Assembly: GCF_050948175.1 (NCBI RefSeq)
Contig: NW_027490516.1
Location: forward strand, 62,001 to 126,000
Direction of reading: 5' to 3'
From: Xylocopa sonorina
Lineage: Eukaryota > Arthropoda > Insecta > Hymenoptera > Apidae
DNA: 64,000 bases
In this document: positions 51,717 to 63,350 of the stretch, in pieces
How positions within the stretch are numbered: the first letter of the stretch is position 1
How the letters are laid out: every line of letters starts with the position of its first letter
The notes under the pieces: model-generated
Seen by the model: only the letters and a program-made list of their open reading frames with translations
Told to the model about the DNA's origin: nothing
The model's database searches: none
Position numbers and translations under genes: made by a program

Positions 51717-52421
51717 ACTAGGTTGGAATTTTTTTCTTCAAACTATCGCCTATATACGAATTTTAACACTCGGTGGGCACTTTTTTCTTCATACTACTGT
51801 CAATATTCAGATTTTAAGTATTGGTTGAAATCTTTTTGTCAAACAATCGTCAATACGGGAATTTTAATACTAGGTTGGAATTTTTGTCTTCAAACTATCG
51901 CCTATATACAAAATTTAACTCTCGGTGGGAATTTTTGGTCAAACTATCGTCAATGTACGAATTTTAACTCTCGGTGGGAACTTTTTTCTTCAAACTACTG
52001 TCAATATTCAAATTTTATCTATTGGTTGAAATCTTTATGTCAAACAATCGTCAATAAACGAATTTTAATACTAGGTTGGAATTCTTTTCTTCAAACTATC
52101 GCTTATATACGAAATTTAACTCTCGGTAGGAATTTTTTGGTCAAGCTACCGTCAATGTACGAATTTTAACTCTCGGTGGGCACTTTTTCCTTCAAACTAC
52201 TGTCAATATTCAAATTTTAACTAATGGTTGAAATCTTTATGTCAAACAACCGTCAATAAACGAATTTTAATACTAGGTTGGAGTTTTTTTCTTCAAACTA
52301 TCGCCTATATACGAAATTTAACTCTCGGTAGGAATTTTTTGGTCAAGCTACCTTCAATGTACGAATTTTAACTCTCGGTGGGCACTTTTTTCTTCAAACT
52401 ACTGTAAATATTCAAATTTTA
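51390..52421 (+). repeat. Copy of the 5,156-6,187 segment, 46,234 bp away
   Basis: Same order of variants as at 5156-6187: hybrid KpnI B, gggaac C, short monomer with catactactg, the 201-bp monomer, the cgcttata EcoRI monomer and the ggagttttttt monomer. Differences seen: actatgtt (5638) against actaggtt, ggtacgaa (5894) against ggtaggaa, aacactcgg (51767) against aactctcgg, and aacaaccg (52248) against aacaatcg. Confidence 0.86.
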
Positions 52422-52473
52422 ACTATTGGTTGAAATCCTTTTGTCAAACAGTCGTCAATACACGAATTTTAAT

Positions 52474-54830
52474 ACTAGGTTGGAATTTTTTTCTTCAAAC
52501 TATCGCCTATATACGAAATTTATCTCTCGGTAAGAATTTTTTGGTCATGCTACCGTCAATGTACGAATTTTAACTCTCGGTGGGCACTTTTTTGTTCAAA
52601 CTACTGTAAATATTCAAATTTTAACTATTGTTTGAAATCTTTATGTCAAACAATCGTCAATAAACGAATCTTAATACTGGGTTGGAATTTTTTTCTTCAA
52701 ACTATCGCCTATATACGAAATTTAACTCTCGGTAGGAATTTTTTGGTCATGCTACCGTCAATGTACGAATTTTAACTCTCGGTGGGCACTTTTTCCTTCA
52801 AACTACTGTCAACATTCAAATTTTAACTATTGGTTGAAATCTTTATGTCAAACAATCGACAATAAACGAATTTTAATTCTAGGTTGGAATTTTTTTCTTC
52901 AAACTATCGCCTATATACGAAATTTTACTCTCGGTAGGAATTTTTTGGTCAAGCTACCGTCAATGTACGAATTTTAACTCTCGGTGGGCACTTTTTTGTT
53001 CAAACTACTGTAAATATTCAAATTTTAACTATTGTTTGAAATCTTTATGTCAAACAATCGTCAATAAACGAATTTTAATACTGGGTTGGAATTTTTTTCT
53101 TCAAACTATCGCTTATATACGAAATTTAACTCTCGGTAGGAATTTTTTGGTCAAGCTGCCGCCAATGTACGAATTTTAACTCTCGATTGGCACTTTTTTC
53201 TTCAAACTACTGTAAATATTCAAATTTTAACTATTGGTTGAAATCCTTTTGTCAAACAGTCGTCAATACACGAATTTTAATACTAGGTTGGAATTTTTTT
53301 CTTCAAACTATCGCCTATATACGAAATTTATCTCTCGGTAGGAATTTTTTGGTCATGCTACCGTCAATGTACTAATTTTAACTCTCGGTGGGCACTTTTT
53401 CCTTCAAACTACTGTCAACATTCAAAATTTAACTATTGGTTGAAATCTTTATGTCAAACAATCGACAATAAACGAATTTTAATTCTAGGTTGGATTTTTG
53501 TCTTCAAACTATCGCCTATATTCGAAACTTTACTCTCGGTAGGAATTTTTTGGTCAAGCTACCGTCAATGTACGAATTTTAACTCTCGGTGGGCACTTTT
53601 TTCTTCAAACTACTGTCAATATTCAGATTTTAACTATTGGTTGAAGTCTTTATGTCAAACAATCGTTAATAAACGAATTTTTATACTAGGTTGGAATTTT
53701 CTTTTTCAAACTATCGCCTATATACAAAATTAGCTCTCGGTACGAATTTTTTGGTCAAGCTACCGTCAATGTACGAATTTTAACTCTCTGTGTGCACTTT
53801 TTCCTTCAAACTACCGTCCATATTCAGATTTTAACTATTGGTTGAAATCTTTTTGTCAAACAGTCGTCAATACACGAATTATGATACTGGGTTGGAATTT
53901 TTTTCTTCAAACTATCGCCTATATACGAAATTTAACTCTCGGTAGGAATTTTTTGGTCAAGCTACCGTCAATGTACGAATTTTATCTCTCTGTGTGCACT
54001 TTTTCCTTCAAACTACCGTCCATATTCAGATTTTAACTATTGGTTGAAATCTTTTTGTCAAACAGTCGTCAATACACGAATTTTAATACTAGGTTGGAAT
54101 TTTTTTCTTCAAACTATCGCCTATATGCGAAATTTAACTCTCGGTGGGAGTTTTCTGGTCAAGCTACCCTCAATGTACGAATTTTAACTCTCGGTGGGCA
54201 CTTTTTTGTTCAAACTACTGTCAATATTCAAATTTTAACTATTGGTTGAAATCCTTTTGTCAAGCAGTCGTCAATACACGAATTTTAATACTAGGTTGGA
54301 ATTTTTGCTTCAAACTATCGCCAATATACGAAATTTAACTCTCGGTAGGAATTTTTTGGTCAAGCTACTGTCGATGTACGTTTTTTAACTCTCGGTGGGC
54401 ACTTTTTTCGTCAAACTACTGTAAATATTCAAATTTTAACTATTGGTTGAAATCCTTTTGTCAAACAGTCGTCAGTACACGAATTTTAATACTGGGTTGG
54501 AATTTTTTTCTTCAAACTATCGCCTATATACGAAATTTAACTCTCGGTGGGAATTTTCTGGTCAAACTATCGTCATTGTACGAATTTTAACTCTCGGTGG
54601 GCACTTTTTTCTTCAAACTACTGTAAATATTCAAATTTTAACTATTGGTTGAAATCCTTTTGTCAAACAGTCGTCAATACACGAATTTTAATACTAGGTT
54701 GGAATTTTTTTCTTCAAACTATCGCCTATATACGAAATTTAACTCTCGGTAGGAATTTTTTGGTCAAGCTACCGTCAATGTACGAATTTTAACTCTCTGT
54801 GGGCACTTTTACCTTCAAACTACTGTCCAT
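52474..54830 (+). repeat. Diverged flank, first part: mostly full 202-bp monomers
   Basis: The same satellite but with many more substitutions and small indels: actgggttgg in A, ggtcatgct in B, ttttgttcaaac in C, tgtttgaaatc and acacgaatt in D, and shortened A (ggttggatttttgtcttc near 53490; tacaaaattagctc near 53725). No m1 monomer and no KpnI site is seen here. 54,010-54,830 reappears with substitutions at 62,533-63,350. Confidence 0.85.
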
Positions 54831-55436
54831 ATTCAGATTTTAACTATTGGTTGAAATCTTTATGTCAAGCAATCGTCAATAAACGAATTTTAATACTAGG
54901 TTGGAATTCTTTTCTTCAAAGTATCGCCTATATACGAAATTTAACTCTCGGTAGGAATTTTTTGGTCAAGCTACCTTCAATGTACGAATTTTAACTCTCG
55001 GTGGGCACTTTTTTCTTCAAACTATTGTCAGTATTCAAATTTTAATTATTGCTTGAAATCTTTATGTCAAACAATCGTCAAAAAACGAATTTTAATACTA
55101 GGTTGGAATTTTTTTCTTCAAACTATCGCCTATATACGAATTTTAACTCTCGGTGGGCACTTTTTTCTTCATACTACTGTCAATATTCAGATTTTAAGTA
55201 TTGGTTGAAATCTTTTTGTCAAACAATCGTCAATACGGGAATTTTAATACTAGGTTGGAATTTTTGTCTTCAAACTATCGCCTATATACAAAATTAGCTC
55301 TCGGTAGGAATTTTTTAGTCAAGCTACCGTCAATGTACGAATTTTTGCTCTCGGTGGGCACTTTTTCCTTCAAACTACTGTCAACATTCAAATTTTAACT
55401 ATTGGTTGAAATCTTTATGTCAAACAATCGACAATA
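54831..55436 (+). repeat. Flank segment duplicated at 61,034-61,640
   Basis: Contains the EcoRI form, an attattgcttg D, gtcaaaaaacg, a short monomer and the tacaaaattagc A, in the order found again 6,203 bp downstream. A related arrangement starts near 63,330. A private cagtattc near 55030 is not in the copies. Confidence 0.8.
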
Positions 55437-56834
55437 AACGAATTTTAATTCTAGGTTGGAATTTTTTTCTTCAAACTATCGCCTATATACGAAATTTTAC
55501 TCTCGGTAGGAATTTTTTGGTCAAGCTACCGTCAATGTACGAATTTTAACTCTCGGTGGGCACTTTTTTGTTCAAACTACTGTAAATATTCAAATTTTAA
55601 CTATTGTTTGAAATCTTTATGTCAAACAATCGTCAATAAACGAATTTTAATACTGGGTTGGAATTTTTTTCTTCAAACTATCGCCTATATACGAAATTTA
55701 ACTCTCGGTAGGAATTTTTTGGTCAAGCTGCCGTCAATGTACGAATTTTAACTCTCGATTGGCACTTTTTTCTTCAAGCTACTGTAAATATTCAAATTTT
55801 AACTATTGGTTGAAATCCTTTTGTCAAACAGTCGTCAATACACGAATTTTAATACTAGGTTGGAATTTTTTTCTTCAAACTATCGCCTATATACGAAATT
55901 TAACTCACGGTAGGAATTTTTTGGTCATGCTACCGTCAATGTACGAATTTTAAATCTCGGTGGGCACTTTTTCCTTCAAACTACTGTCAACATTCAAATT
56001 TTAACTATTGGTTGAAATCTTTATGTCAAACAATCGACAATAAACGAATTTTAATTCTAGGTTGGATTTTTGTCTTCAAACTATCGCCTATATTCGAAAC
56101 TTTACTCTCGGTAGGAATTTTTTGGTCAAGCTACCGTCAATGTACGAATTTTAACTCTCGGTGGGCACTTTTTTCTTCATACTACTGTCAATATTCAGAT
56201 TTTAAGTATTGGTTGAAATCTTTTTGTCAAACAATGGTCAATACGGGAATTTTAATACTAGGTTGGAATTTTTGTCTTCAAACTATCGCCTATATACGAA
56301 ATTTAACTCTCGGTGGGAATTTTTTGGTCAAACTATCGTCAATGTACGAATTTTAACTCTCGGTGGGCACTTTTTTCTTCAAACTACTGTCAATATTCAG
56401 ATTTTAACTATTGGTTGAAGTCTTTATGTCAAACAATCGTTAATAAACGAATTTTTATACTAGGTTGGAATTTTCTTTTTCAAACTATCGCCTATATACA
56501 AAATTAGCTCTCGGTACGAATTTTTTGGTCAAGCTACCATCAATGTACGAATTTTAACTCTCTGTGGGCACTTTTTCCTTCAAACTACCGTCCATATTCA
56601 GATTTTAACTATTGGTTGAAATCTTTTTGTCAAACAGTCGTCAATACACGAATTTTAATACTAGGTTGGAATTTTTTTCTTCAAACTATCGCCTATATAC
56701 GAAATTTAACTCTCGGTGGGAGTTTTCTGGTCAAGCTACCCTCAATGTACGAATTTTAACTCTCGGTGGGCACTTTTTTGTTCAAACTACTGTCAATATT
56801 CAAATTTTAACTATTGGTTGAAATCTTTATGTCA
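55070..56834 (+). repeat. 1,765/1,766-bp flank duplication, copy 1
   Basis: Nine to ten monomers starting around the gtcaaaaaacg D variant. Carries tttttagtcaagc, gaatttttgctctcgg, ttcaagctactg, aactcacgg and aatggtcaatacggg, all repeated in copy 2. Confidence 0.85.
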
Positions 56835-58600
56835 AACAATCGTCAAAAAACGAATTTTAATACTAGGTTGGAATTTTTTTCTTCAAACTATCGCCTATAT
56901 ACGAATTTTAATTCTCGGTGGGCACTTTTTTCTTCATACTACTGTCAATATTCAGATTTTAAGTATTGGTTGAAATCTTTTTGTCAAACAATCGTCAATA
57001 CGGGAATTTTAATACTGGGTTGGAATTTTTGTCTTCAAACTATCGCCTATATACAAAATTAGCTCTCGGTAGGAATTTTTTAGTCAAGCTACCGTCAATG
57101 TACGAATTTTTGCTCTCGGTGGGCACTTTTTCCTTCAAACTACTGTCAACATTCAAATTTTAACTATTGGTTGAAATCTTTATGTCAAACAATCGACAAT
57201 AAACGAATTTTAATTCTAGGTTGGAATTTTTTTCTTCAAACTATCGCCTATATACGAAATTTTACTCTCGGTAGGAATTTTTTGGTCAAGCTACCGTCAA
57301 TGTACGAATTTTAACTCTCGGTGGGCACTTTTTTGTTCAAACTACTGTAAATATTCAAATTTTAACTATTGTTTGAAATCTTTATGTCAAACAATCGTCA
57401 ATAAACGAATTTTAATACTGGGTTGGAATTTTTTTCTTCAAACTATCGCCTATATACGAAATTTAACTCTCGGTAGGAATTTTTTGGTCAAGCTGCCGTC
57501 AATGTACGAATTTTAACTCTCGATTGGCACTTTTTTCTTCAAGCTACTGTAAATATTCAAATTTTAACTATTGGTTGAAATCCTTTTGTCAAACAGTCGT
57601 CAATACACGAATTTTAATACTAGGTTGGAATTTTTTTCTTCAAACTATCGCCTATATACGAAATTTAACTCACGGTAGGAATTTTTTGGTCATGCTACCG
57701 TCAATGTACGAATTTTAAATCTCGGTGGGCACTTTTTCCTTCAAACTACTGTCAACATTCAAATTTTAACTATTGGTTGAAATCTTTATGTCAAACAATC
57801 GACAATAAACGAATTTTTAATTCTAGGTTGGATTTTTGTCTTCAAACTATCGCCTATATTCGAAACTTTACTCTCGGTAGGAATTTTTTGGTCAAGCTAC
57901 CGTCAGTGTACGAATTTTAACTCTCGGTGGGCACTTTTTTCTTCATACTACTGTCAATATTCAGATTTTAAGTATTGGTTGAAATCTTTTTGTCAAACAA
58001 TGGTCAATACGGGAATTTTAATACTAGGTTGGAATTTTTGTCTTCAAACTATCGCCTATATACGAAATTTAACTCTCGGTGGGAATTTTTTGGTCAAACT
58101 ATCGTCAATGTACGAATTTTAACTCTCGGTGGGCACTTTTTTCTTCAAACTACTGTCAATATTCAGATTTTAACTATTGGTTGAAGTCTTTATGTCAAAC
58201 AATCGTTAATAAACGAATTTTTATACTAGGTTGGAATTTTCTTTTTCAAACTATCGCCTATATACAAAATTAGCTCTCGGTACGAATTTTTTGGTCAAGC
58301 TACCATCAATGTACGAATTTTAACTCTCTGTGGGCACTTTTTCCTTCAAACTACCGTCCATATTCAGATTTTAACTATTGGTTGAAATCTTTTTGTCAAA
58401 CAGTCGTCAATACACGAATTTTAATACTAGGTTGGAATTTTTTTCTTCAAACTATCGCCTATATACGAAATTTAACTCTCGGTGGGAGTTTTCTGGTCAA
58501 GCTACCCTCAATGTACGAATTTTAACTCTCGGTGGGCACTTTTTTGTTCAAACTACTGTCAATATTCAAATTTTAACTATTGGTTGAAATCTTTATGTCA
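56835..58600 (+). repeat. 1,765/1,766-bp flank duplication, copy 2
   Basis: Same variants as copy 1, plus one extra T near 57815 (gaatttttaattc against gaattttaattc), which changes the offset from 1,765 to 1,766. Other private changes: ttttaattctcgg near 56908 and gtcagtgtacg near 57905. Confidence 0.85.
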
Positions 58601-59226
58601 AACAATCGTCAAAAAACGAATTTTAATACTAGGTTGGAATTTTTTTCTTCAAACTATCGCCTATATACGAATTTTAATTCTCGGTTGGTACTTTTTTCTT
58701 CATACTACTGTCAATATTCAGATTTTAAGTATTGGTTGAAATCTTTTTGTCAAACAATCGTCAATACGGGAATTTTAATACTGGGTTGGAATTTTTGTCT
58801 TCAAACTATCGCCTATATACAAAATTAGCTCTCGGTAGGAATTTTTTAGTCAAGCTACCGTCAATGTACGAATTTTTGCTCTCGGTGGGCACTTTTTCCT
58901 TCAAACTACTGTCAACATTCAAATTTTAACTATTGGTTGAAATCTTTATGTCAAACAATCGACAATAAACGAATTTTAATTCTAGGTTGGAATTTTTTTC
59001 TTCAAACTATCGCCTATATACGAAATTTTACTCTCGGTAGGAATTTTTTGGTCAAGCTACCGTCAATGTACGAATTTTAACTCTCGGTGGGCACTTTTTT
59101 GTTCAAACTACTGTAAATATTCAAATTTTAACTATTGTTTGAAATCTTTATGTCAAACAATCGTCAATAAACGAATTTTAATACTGGGTTGGAATTTTTT
59201 TCTTCAAACTATCGCCTATATACGAA
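58601..59226 (+). repeat. 1,766-bp flank duplication, partial copy 3
   Basis: Follows copy 2 until about 59226, where cgaatttt (short-monomer type) replaces cgaaattt. It shares ttttaattctcgg and tactgggttgg with copy 2 and adds ggttggtac near 58684, so it derives from copy 2. Confidence 0.82.
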
Positions 59227-59788
59227 TTTTAACTCTCGGTGGGCACTTTTTTCTTCAAACTACTGTCAATATTCAAATTTTAACTATTCGTTGAAGTCTT
59301 TATGTCAAGCAATCGTCAATAAACGAATTTTAATACTAGGTTGGAATTCTTTTCTTCAAAGTATCGCCTATATACGAAATTTAACTCTCGGTAGGAATTT
59401 TTTGGTCAAGCTACCGTCAATGTACGAATTTTAACTCTCGGTGGGCACTTTTTTGTTCAAACTACTGTAAATATTCAAATTTTAACTATTGTTTGAAATC
59501 TTTATGTCAAACAATCGTCAATAAACGAATTTTAATACTGGGTTGGAATTTTTTTCTTCAAACTATCGCCTATATACGAATTTTAACTCTCGGTGGGCAC
59601 TTTTTTCTTCAAACTACTGTCAATATTCAAATTTTAACTATTCGTTGAAGTCTTTATGTCAAGCAATCGTCAATAAACGAATTTTAATACTAGGTTGGAA
59701 TTCTTTTCTTCAAAGTATCGCCTATATACGAAATTTAACTCTCGGTAGGAATTTTTTGGTCAAGCTACCTTCAATGTACGAATTTTAA
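59081..59788 (+). repeat. 354-bp tandem duplication in the flank
   Basis: Two copies, 59081-59434 and 59435-59788, each made of C-D, a short monomer and A-B. They differ at ctaccgtc (59413) against ctaccttc (59767). 354 bp is one long plus one short monomer and is the smallest step that preserves reading frame. Confidence 0.86.
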
Positions 59789-62532
59789 CTCTCGGTGGGC
59801 ACTTTTTCCTTCAAACTACTGTCAACATTCAAATTTTAACTATTGGTTGAAGTCTTTATGTCAAACAATCGTTAATAAACGAATTTTTTACTAGGTTGGA
59901 ATTTTCTTTTTCAAACTATCGCCTATATACAGAATTAGCTCGCGGTACGAATTTTTTGGTCAAGCTACCGTCAATGTACGAATTTTAACTCTCCGTGGGC
60001 ACTTTTTCCTTCAAACTACCGTCCATATTCAGATTTTAACTATTGGTTGAAATCTTTTTGTCAAACAGTCGTCAATACACGAATTTTAATACTAGGTTGG
60101 AATTTTTTTCTTCAAACTATCGCCTATATACGAAATTTAACTCTCGGTGGGAGTTTTCTGGTCAAGCTACCCTCAATGTACGAATTTTAACTCTCGGTGG
60201 GCACTTTTTTCTTCAAACTATTGTCAATATTCAAATTTTAATTATTGCTTGAAATCTTTATGTCAAACAATCGTCAAAAAACGAATTTTAATACTAGGTT
60301 GGAATTTTTTTCTTCAAACTATCGCCTATATACGAAATTTTACTCTCGGTAGGAATTTTTTGGTCAAGCTACCGTCAATGTACGAATTTTAACTCTCGGT
60401 GGGCACTTTTTTGTTCAAACTACTGTAAATATTCAAATTTTAACTATTGTTTGAAATCTTTATGTCAAGCAATCGTCAATAAACGAATTTTAATACTAGG
60501 TTGGAATTCGTTTCTTCAAAGTATCGCCTATATACGAAATTTAACTCTCGGTAGGAATTTTTTGGTCAAGCTACCGTCAATGTACGAATTTTAACTCTCG
60601 GTGGGCACTTTTTTCTTCAAACTACTGTCAATATTCAGATCTAACTATTGGTTGAAGTCTTTATGTCAAACAATCGTTAATAAACGAATTTTTTACTAGG
60701 TTGGAATTTTCTTTTTCAAACTATCGCCTATATACAAAATTAGCTCGCGGTACGAATTTTTTGGTCAAGCTACCGTCAATGTACGAATTTTAACTCTCTG
60801 TGGGCACTTTTTCCTTCAAACTACCGTCCATATTCAGATTTTAACTATTGGTTGAAATCTTTTTGTCAAACAGTCGTCAATACACGAATTATAATACTGG
60901 GTTGGAATTTTTTTCTTCAAACTATCGCCTATATACGAAATTTAACTCTCGGTAGGAATTTTTTGGTCAAGCTACCGTCAATGTACGAATTTTAACTCTC
61001 TGTGGGCACTTTTTCCTTCAAACTACTGTCCATATTCAGATTTTAACTATTGGTTGAAATCTTTATGTCAAGCAATCGTCAATAAACGAATTTTAATACT
61101 AGGTTGGAATTCTTTTCTTCAAAGTATCGCCTATATACGAAATTTAACTCTCGGTAGGAATTTTTTGGTCAAGCTACCTTCAATGTACGAATTTTAACTC
61201 TCGGTGGGCACTTTTTTCTTCAAACTATTGTCAATATTCAAATTTTAATTATTGCTTGAAATCTTTATGTCAAACAATCGTCAAAAAACGAATTTTAATA
61301 CTAGGTTGGAATTTTTTTCTTCAAACTATCGCCTATATACGAATTTTAACTCTCGGTGGGCACTTTTTTCTTCATACTACTGTCAATATTCAGATTTTAA
61401 GTATTGGTTGAAATCTTTTTGTCAAACAATCGTCAATACGGGAATTTTAATACTAGGTTGGAATTTTTGTCTTCAAACTATCGCCTATATACAAAATTAG
61501 CTCTCGGTAGGAATTTTTTAGTCAAGCTACCGTCAATGTACGAATTTTTGCTCTCGGTGGGCACTTTTTCCTTCAAACTACAGTCAACATTCAAATTTTA
61601 ACTATTGGTTGAAATCTTTATGTCAAACAATCGTCAATAAACGAATTTTAATACTGGGTTGGAATTTTTTTCTTCAAACTATCGCCTATATACGAAATTT
61701 AACTCTCGGTAGGAATTTTTTGGTCAAGCTGCCGTCAATGTACGAATTTTAACTCTCGATTGGCACTTTTTTCTTCAAGCTACTGTAAATATTCAAATTT
61801 TAACTATTGGTTGAAATCCTTTTGTCAAACAGTCGTCAATACACGAATTTTAATACTAGGTTGGAATTTTTTTCTTCAAACTATCGCCTATATTCGAAAC
61901 TTTACTCTCGGTAGGAATTTTTTGGTCAAGCTACCGTCAATGTACGAATTTTAACTCTCGGTGGGCACTTTTTTCTTCATACTACTGTCAATATTCAGAT
62001 TTTAAGTATTGGTTGAAATCTTTTTGTCAAACAATGGTCAATACGGGAATTTTAATACTAGGTTGGAATTTTTGTCTTCAAACTATCGCCTATATACGAA
62101 ATTTAACTCTCGGTGGGAATTTTTTGGTCAAACTATCGTCAATGTACGAATTTTTACTCTCGGTGGGCACTTTTTTGTTCAAACTACTGTAAATATTCAA
62201 ATTTTAACTATTGTTTGAAATCTTTATGTCAAACAATCGTCAATAAACGAATTTTAATACTGGGTTGGAATTTTTTTCTTCAAACTATCGCCTATATACG
62301 AATTTTAACTCTCGGTGGGCACTTTTTTCTTCAAACTACTGTCAATATTCAGATTTTAACTATTGGTTGAAGTCTTTATGTCAAACAATCGTTAATAAAC
62401 GAATTTTTTACTAGGTTGGAATTTTCTTTTTCAAACTATCGCCTATATACAAAATTAGCTAGCGGTACGAATTTTTTGGTCAAGCTACCGTCAATGTACG
62501 AATTTTAACTCTCCGTGGGCACTTTTTCCTTC
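59789..62532 (+). repeat. Diverged flank, middle part
   Basis: A mosaic of monomers shared with 53,600-55,400 and 55,700-56,500. Includes a shortened C end near 60637 that creates the only BglII sequence noticed (AGATCT 60637-60642), a D with one or two bases lost (cgaattttttactagg near 59880, 60690 and 62400) and ggaattcgtttc near 60505. No unique sequence between monomers. Confidence 0.82.
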
Positions 62533-63350
62533 AAACTACCGTCCATATTCAGATTTTAACTATTGGTTGAAATCTTTTTGTCAAACAGTCGTCAATACAC
62601 GAATTTTAATACTAGGTTGGAATTTTTTTCTTCAAACTATCGCCTATATACGAAATTTAACTCTCGGTGGGAGTTTTCTGGTCAAGCTACCCTCAATGTA
62701 CGAATTTTAACTCTCGGTGGGCACTTTTTTGTTCAAACTACTGTCAATATTCAAATTTTAACTATTGGTTGAAATCCTTTTGTCAAGCAGTCGTCAATAC
62801 ACGAATTTTAATACTAGGTTGGAATTTTTGCTTCAAACTATCGCCAATATACGAAATTTAACTCTCGGTAGGAATTTTTTGGTCAAGCTACTGTCGATGT
62901 ACGTTTTTTAACTCTCGGTGGGCACTTTTTTCGTCAAACTACTGTAAATATTCAAATTTTAACTATTGGCTGAAATCCTTTTGTCAAACAGTCGTCAGTA
63001 CACGAATTTTAATACTGGGTTGGAATTTTTTTCTTCAAACTATCGCCTATATACGAAATTTAACTCTCGGTGGGAATTTTCTGGTCAAACTATCGTCATT
63101 GTACGAATTTTAACTCTCGGTGGGCACTTTTTTCTTCAAACTACTGTAAATATTCAAATTTTAACTATTGGTTGAAATCCTTTTGTCCAACAGTCGTCAA
63201 TACACGAATTTTAATACTAGGTTGGAATTTTTTTCTTCAAACTGTCGCCTATATACGAAATTTAACTCTCGGTAGGAATTTTTTGGTCAAGCTACCGTCA
63301 ATGTACGAATTTTAACTCTCTGTGGGCACTTTTTCCTTCAAACTATTGTC
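62533..63350 (+). repeat. Copy of the 54,010-54,830 flank segment
   Basis: Offset 8,523. Shared rare variants are ggagttttctgg, ctaccctc, ggaatttttgcttc, gtcgatgtacg and ttttttcgtc. Private differences are tatgcgaa (54125) against tatacgaa, ggctgaaatc (near 62969), gtccaacag (near 63186) and aactgtcgcc (near 63243). Confidence 0.83.

Noticed and set aside
60637..60642. BglII-containing monomer as a foreign insert
   Set aside because: It is an ordinary subrepeat C end with a small deletion and substitution (gatctaac for gattttaac); flanking monomers are normal.
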